DNA from: Paludibacteraceae bacterium
GTDB taxonomy: Bacteria; Bacteroidota; Bacteroidia; Bacteroidales; Paludibacteraceae
Assembly: GCA_018055865.1 (NCBI GenBank)
Contig: JAGPGR010000025.1
Coordinates: 1-12,591, forward strand
Length of the DNA stretch: 12,591 nt
Reading direction: 5' to 3'
The notes beneath the pieces were generated by a model. That model was not told the origin of the DNA. It worked only from the letters and a program-made list of their open reading frames with translations, and made no database searches. Positions 9,447-12,591 of this stretch are shown piece by piece (position 1 is the first letter of the stretch; every line of letters starts with the position of its first letter). The position numbers and the translations under genes were made by a program.

Positions 9447-10682
9447 TTATTCCTGCAGACGATATACTTTAGTTTCGTGCGGGGCTACCTTCACTTTCAG
9501 GCGTTTGCCCGTTTTCATTGTCTGCTTGCTCCACAGGTCTTTTGCGGTATTCTTATTCGTAATTCCGAGTTTCGCCAGGTCGATATCTGCCGTTTGTTCG
9601 GTATCGGCTGTATTGAGAATGCCCAGGGCTACGTCGCCGTTTTCCAGAGGTTTTACAAAAATCTGCCATACATCCGTTTTCAGTTTTCTTTGAGCCTGTA
9701 CTCCCAGGCGGTCCTGATTCACAGCTATAATATCTTTGTTGGTCAGGATGCGAGCGGTAGCTTCGTTCATATTTCTCACATCGCAGGTAATCATAAGTGG
9801 CGAAGCCATGAGGCTCCACAACGACATTTGCGATTGGTACTCGGTATCGGTGCAGCCCACTCCGCCCAGGTCCGACGATGGTGCGTCTTTTTTGCCATAA
9901 AGTCCCACCACCAGCATATCGGGATCGTTCCATCCATTGGGTCCGGCGTATTTATCCAGTTCGGCATTTATTTCCAGAATATCCAGAATACCTGCTCCAT
10001 GTCCGTGAAGTTCGTGAGGTGCACTTCCCGCAGGTGCATGGCTTTTCCATTTGTCGCGTACGTCGGCAGTGGTTCGCCACAACTGTCCGCCGGTTTTCTT
10101 AGCCCAGAGCCAGGGTGCTCTGTCCCCCCATTCGCAAATGCCGAATGTGATAGCACGTCCGCTGTTTTGGAGTGCTTTTGCCATGCGCTCGTACCGGGCA
10201 ATAGCAGTCTGCCAGTCGGCAGGAGCACCGCAGTAGTCGTATTTCAGGTAATCGAATCCCCACTGAGCAAAGGTTTTGGCATCCTGCTCTTCAAAGTTGA
10301 GACTGGCCGTATATCCGCCGCAGGTAAGCGGAGCAGCATCGGAGTAAATCCCTATTTTCATACCCCGGACGTGAACATAATCCACCAGCGCTTTCATTCC
10401 CGAAGGGAATTTGGCGGCATCGGCTATGATGTTGTTTCTGTTGTCGCGGCCACCCTGCCAACCGTCGTCGATAAAAATATAGATGTATCCCAGATCCCGC
10501 AAACCGGTTTCAACCATTGCATCGGCCAGGGTTTTGATATCATCTTCGTGGATATTCAGTCCGAAATAATTCCAGGTCATAAAACCCATCGGAGGAGTAG
10601 GTGCAGAGCCCCGGTGAGGTTGCGAAAAACCACTTTGCACCAGTAAGAGGGTGAGAATGAGCAATAAGGATTTTTTTGTCAT
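9447..10682 (-). CDS. Secreted alpha-galactosidase, glycoside hydrolase family 27
   Basis: This enzyme should release terminal alpha-linked galactose (melibiose, raffinose-type or galactomannan side chains) by a retaining mechanism. The chosen start at 10682 gives 411 aa beginning with a signal peptide, MTKKSLLLILTLLLVQSGFSQ. There is no lipobox Cys, so it is probably periplasmic or secreted. A GH27 (beta/alpha)8 barrel follows: APTPPMGFMTWNYFG near the N-terminus, FIDDGWQ (about 70-76), nucleophile D149 in LKYDYC, CEWG (about 183-186), acid/base D207 in WRTTAD, and the conserved YAGPNGWNDPDML (about 245-257). A C-terminal beta-sandwich covers about 330-411. The frame stays open for 59 more codons upstream, but that part is low in complexity and would bury the signal peptide. 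It sits between dxs and trkA without an obvious link to either. It could instead act on other alpha-galactosides or on alpha-N-acetylgalactosamine; family is certain, substrate is not. Confidence 0.93.
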   Translation of the reverse strand: MTKKSLLLILTLLLVQSGFSQPHRGSAPTPPMGFMTWNYFGLNIHEDDIKTLADAMVETGLRDLGYIYIFIDDGWQGGRDNRNNIIADAAKFPSGMKALVDYVHVRGMKIGIYSDAAPLTCGGYTASLNFEEQDAKTFAQWGFDYLKYDYCGAPADWQTAIARYERMAKALQNSGRAITFGICEWGDRAPWLWAKKTGGQLWRTTADVRDKWKSHAPAGSAPHELHGHGAGILDILEINAELDKYAGPNGWNDPDMLVVGLYGKKDAPSSDLGGVGCTDTEYQSQMSLWSLMASPLMITCDVRNMNEATARILTNKDIIAVNQDRLGVQAQRKLKTDVWQIFVKPLENGDVALGILNTADTEQTADIDLAKLGITNKNTAKDLWSKQTMKTGKRLKVKVAPHETKVYRLQE

Positions 10683-10706
10683 GTGTTTGGGTGTTTGGGT
10701 GTTTGA
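10683..10706. repeat. 8-bp tandem repeat abutting the alpha-galactosidase start codon
   Basis: The plus-strand octamer GTGTTTGG occurs twice exactly and a third time with one change (GTGTTTGA), with no gap. On the coding strand it places CCAAACAC units directly against the ATG at 10682. Slippage here would alter the 5' untranslated region in 8-bp steps without touching the reading frame, which could change translation or spacing to a promoter. Confidence 0.8.
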
Positions 10707-10715
10707 ATATTCAAA
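10702..10715. repeat. 14-bp perfect palindrome TTTGAATATTCAAA
   Basis: A perfect inverted repeat overlaps the end of the octamer array about 20 bp upstream of the alpha-galactosidase start. It could be an operator half-site pair for a dimeric regulator, but its A/T richness makes chance plausible. On its right are two further similar words, ATGTTCG (10715-10721) and ATTGTTCG (10722-10729). Confidence 0.4.
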
Positions 10716-10760
10716 TGTTCGATTGTTCGGATTTTTAATGTTTGGTTGATAATCAGTTTG

Positions 10761-10778
10761 CTGAGTGTAGTCGAAGTG
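10761..10778. repeat. REP-like word CTGAGTGTAGTCGAAGTG
   Basis: The minus strand reads CACTTCGACTACACTCAG. It resembles the dispersed CTTCGACTxCGCTCAG words that I recall as common between genes in Bacteroidetes genomes. Only one copy is visible in this window, so its repeat status is recalled, not shown. It lies in the 163-bp spacer between dxs and the alpha-galactosidase gene. Confidence 0.4.
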
Positions 10779-10801
10779 TGGGTTTTCGGTTACTTTACTG
10801 T

Positions 10802-10814
10802 CTGCCACCGGCAG
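10802..10814 (-). other. GC-rich hairpin after dxs
   Basis: CTGCC and GGCAG pair across a 3-nt loop, 32 bp past the dxs stop codon. It could be the stem of a terminator, but no U-run follows it on the minus strand. It may instead be part of a dispersed intergenic repeat or block 3' exonucleases. Confidence 0.35.
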
Positions 10815-10845
10815 GGTTGAATTGTTAATTCCTTCATTACACCGG

Positions 10846-12591
10846 TTATTCTTCAACACGAATCATTTCATATATTTTCTTCTCAATACCTTCGGTGCTC
10901 AGACCGATTGAGGCGTAGAGTTCGTCGGGTGTTCCGTGTTCAATAAAGGAATCGGGAATTCCCATCCGGATAATTTCCGCCTTATAATCGTTTTCGGCCA
11001 TAAATTCGAGTACAGCAGAGCCGAATCCCCCTTCTGTTGTTCCATCCTCAATGGTAATAATCTTTTTGAATTTTTTCCCAATTTGATGTAACAAGACTTC
11101 GTCGAGCGGTTTGAGGAAACGGGCATCGTAGTGAGCTATGCTCAGTCCGGTTTCTATTTCCACACGGTTGATGGCTGTTTCGGCCGGTGCAGCCATTGTT
11201 CCAATAGTAACCACAGCCATATCCTGTCCCTCTTTCAAACACTCTCCCACTCCTAAGGGCTGTTCCTGCCACTCGTTGTGCCAGTTGATGTTGAAGCCTT
11301 TGCCACGCGGGTATCGAATTACAAAAGGACCTTTACCGGGCAGCTGAGCTGTATACATCAGATTACGCAGTTCCATTTCATTTCGCGGAGCGGCAATGGT
11401 CAGGTTTGGGATGCAGCGCATATATGCCAGATCAAACTGTCCCTGATGCGTAGCACCATCGGAACCTACAATTCCGGCGCGATCAATACAGAGGATTACC
11501 GGCAGCTTCTGCAGCGCCACATCGTGAATGAGGTTGTCGTAAGCCCGCTGCATGAACGAGGAATATATGTTACAGAAGGGCACCATCCCTTCCTTAGCCA
11601 GTCCGGCCGAGAAAGTCACAGCATGTCCTTCGGCTATTCCCACGTCGAAAACCCGGGCAGGGAAACGTCTCTGCATGATAAGCATGGAGCATCCCGATGG
11701 CATGGCCGGAGTAATGCCTACTATTTTTTCATTCTGTTTGGCCAGTTCGAGCAGTGTTTTACCGAAAACATCCTGAAACAGGGGTGGTTCGGTATTATTA
11801 TGGTTGCACACCAGTCGCTCACCCGTTTCAGGATCGAATTTGCCCGGAGCATGCCACAGCGTGGCCGATTTTTCGGCCGGTTCGTACCCTTTTCCCTTTG
11901 TGGTAATGAGGTGCAGTACTTTCGGACCTTTGAAATTTTTAATTTCACTCAGTATGCGCACCAGATTATTCACATCGTGTCCGTCCACCGGACCGAAATA
12001 GCGGATATTCAGCCCCTCAAATATGTTGTGTTCTTTTTGGGTAAAAACAGTTTTCAATGAGTTATTGAAGCGGATAAGGCGGTTCTTTTTTTCTTCGTCC
12101 ACCAGTTTGGCTTTCCTGAAAAGATTATACGCTTTGTAACGGATTTTGTTGTAAGCTCTGGAAGTGGTAATATCCACCAGATATTGGGTAAAACCTCCGC
12201 TGATAGGGTCAATGGCCATCTGATTGTCGTTGAGAATAATCAGCAGGTCGTTCTCATCCATAGACGTATTGTTGAGTCCTTCGAATGCGAGTCCGCCCGT
12301 CATAGCGCCATCACCTATCACAGCCACCACTTTACGGTCTTCGCCCTTCATGCGGGCGGCCACAGCCATGCCCAAAGCGGCCGAAATGGAAGTAGAAGCA
12401 TGCCCCACTCCGAAAGCATCGTATTCACTTTCTTCTATTTTCGGGAAACCGCTTATGCCGCCCAGCTGCCTGTTGGTGTGGAATACATCGCGCCGTCCGG
12501 TCAGTATTTTGTGTCCGTAAGCCTGATGGCCCACATCCCACACCAGGCGGTCGTAAGGCGTATTGAAAACATAGTGAAGCGCCACTGTCAA
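10846..12591 (-). CDS. dxs: 1-Deoxy-D-xylulose-5-phosphate synthase, N-terminus missing
   Basis: This thiamine-diphosphate enzyme condenses pyruvate with glyceraldehyde 3-phosphate, the first and often flux-controlling step of the MEP pathway to isoprenoids (it also feeds thiamine and pyridoxal synthesis). The visible part is 581 codons and runs off the right edge. The first codon, TTG, is an internal Leu, not a start: LTVALHY matches about residue 59 of the E. coli enzyme, so close to 58 residues are missing, including the catalytic-site His of the SGH motif. Numbered from the window edge, the cofactor motif runs from GDGAMTGG (93-100) to NDN (121-123). The conserved GHASTS is at 63-68, the catalytic Glu is E321 in IAEGHAVTF (the Bacteroidetes form of AEQH), and [15 protein letters not shown] is at 370-384. 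The C-terminal transketolase domain is complete, ending in RVEE. It is 163 bp upstream of the alpha-galactosidase. The product call is secure. Confidence 0.97.
   Translation of the reverse strand: MTVALHYVFNTPYDRLVWDVGHQAYGHKILTGRRDVFHTNRQLGGISGFPKIEESEYDAFGVGHASTSISAALGMAVAARMKGEDRKVVAVIGDGAMTGGLAFEGLNNTSMDENDLLIILNDNQMAIDPISGGFTQYLVDITTSRAYNKIRYKAYNLFRKAKLVDEEKKNRLIRFNNSLKTVFTQKEHNIFEGLNIRYFGPVDGHDVNNLVRILSEIKNFKGPKVLHLITTKGKGYEPAEKSATLWHAPGKFDPETGERLVCNHNNTEPPLFQDVFGKTLLELAKQNEKIVGITPAMPSGCSMLIMQRRFPARVFDVGIAEGHAVTFSAGLAKEGMVPFCNIYSSFMQRAYDNLIHDVALQKLPVILCIDRAGIVGSDGATHQGQFDLAYMRCIPNLTIAAPRNEMELRNLMYTAQLPGKGPFVIRYPRGKGFNINWHNEWQEQPLGVGECLKEGQDMAVVTIGTMAAPAETAINRVEIETGLSIAHYDARFLKPLDEVLLHQIGKKFKKIITIEDGTTEGGFGSAVLEFMAENDYKAEIIRMGIPDSFIEHGTPDELYASIGLSTEGIEKKIYEMIRVEE

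Noticed and set aside
9477..10646. Long open frame (389 codons) on the plus strand
   Set aside because: It is the antisense of the alpha-galactosidase gene. Its translation shows no recognisable domain, while the minus-strand frame has catalytic motifs throughout.
10713..10722. AACATTTG as a -7 box for the alpha-galactosidase
   Set aside because: It has one mismatch in the box and no TTTG at 19-21 bp upstream, so a promoter cannot be supported.
10683..10859. 59-codon upstream extension of the alpha-galactosidase frame
   Set aside because: It is Asn/Thr-rich, overlaps the end of dxs by 14 bp, includes the repeat array, and would place the signal peptide in the interior. The ATG at 10682 fits the family and the export signal.
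12589..12591. TTG at the right edge as the start of dxs
   Set aside because: The codon aligns with an internal Leu in LTVALHY at about residue 59 of known DXS proteins; the gene simply continues outside the window.

Overview
This window looks like a chromosomal segment from a member of the Bacteroidetes, most likely order Bacteroidales. The evidence is a 16S gene ending in the Bacteroidetes-type GGAACACCTCC tail, a 16S–tRNA-Ile–tRNA-Ala–23S operon, TTTG/TAnnTTTG promoters, and protein starts with no Shine-Dalgarno sequence. I cannot name the genus from sequence alone. Every gene I can support is on the minus strand, so genes read from right to left.

Layout in transcription order. At the right edge (12591-10846) is dxs, missing its N-terminus, for the first step of MEP isoprenoid synthesis. 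A repeat-rich 163-bp spacer follows. Next is a secreted GH27 alpha-galactosidase (10682-9447). Then comes a potassium-uptake cluster: trkA (9362-8028), a first trkH (7983-6511) and a second trkH (6504-5026). An 820-bp non-coding block (5025-4200) holds three stacked Bacteroidetes-type promoters and a roughly 330-nt rRNA leader. The rRNA operon follows: 16S (4199-2671), tRNA-Ile(GAT), tRNA-Ala(TGC), and the first two thirds of 23S, which runs off the left edge.

How the parts work together. TrkA is the cytosolic nucleotide-binding gate ring for the TrkH ion-conducting membrane subunits. Here one TrkA is followed by two different TrkH paralogs, and the first of these has altered filter and gate-loop residues. 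The rRNA operon has its own promoters, a long-range 16S processing stem, and a bipartite boxA-like element repeated before both 16S and 23S. dxs and the alpha-galactosidase have no obvious functional link to potassium uptake.

I see no undescribed multi-gene system: no CRISPR, transposase, phage or defence genes. The observations most worth a second look are the diverged trkH pair, the tandem rrn promoters, the duplicated boxA-like element, and the repeat-filled junction around the alpha-galactosidase gene.
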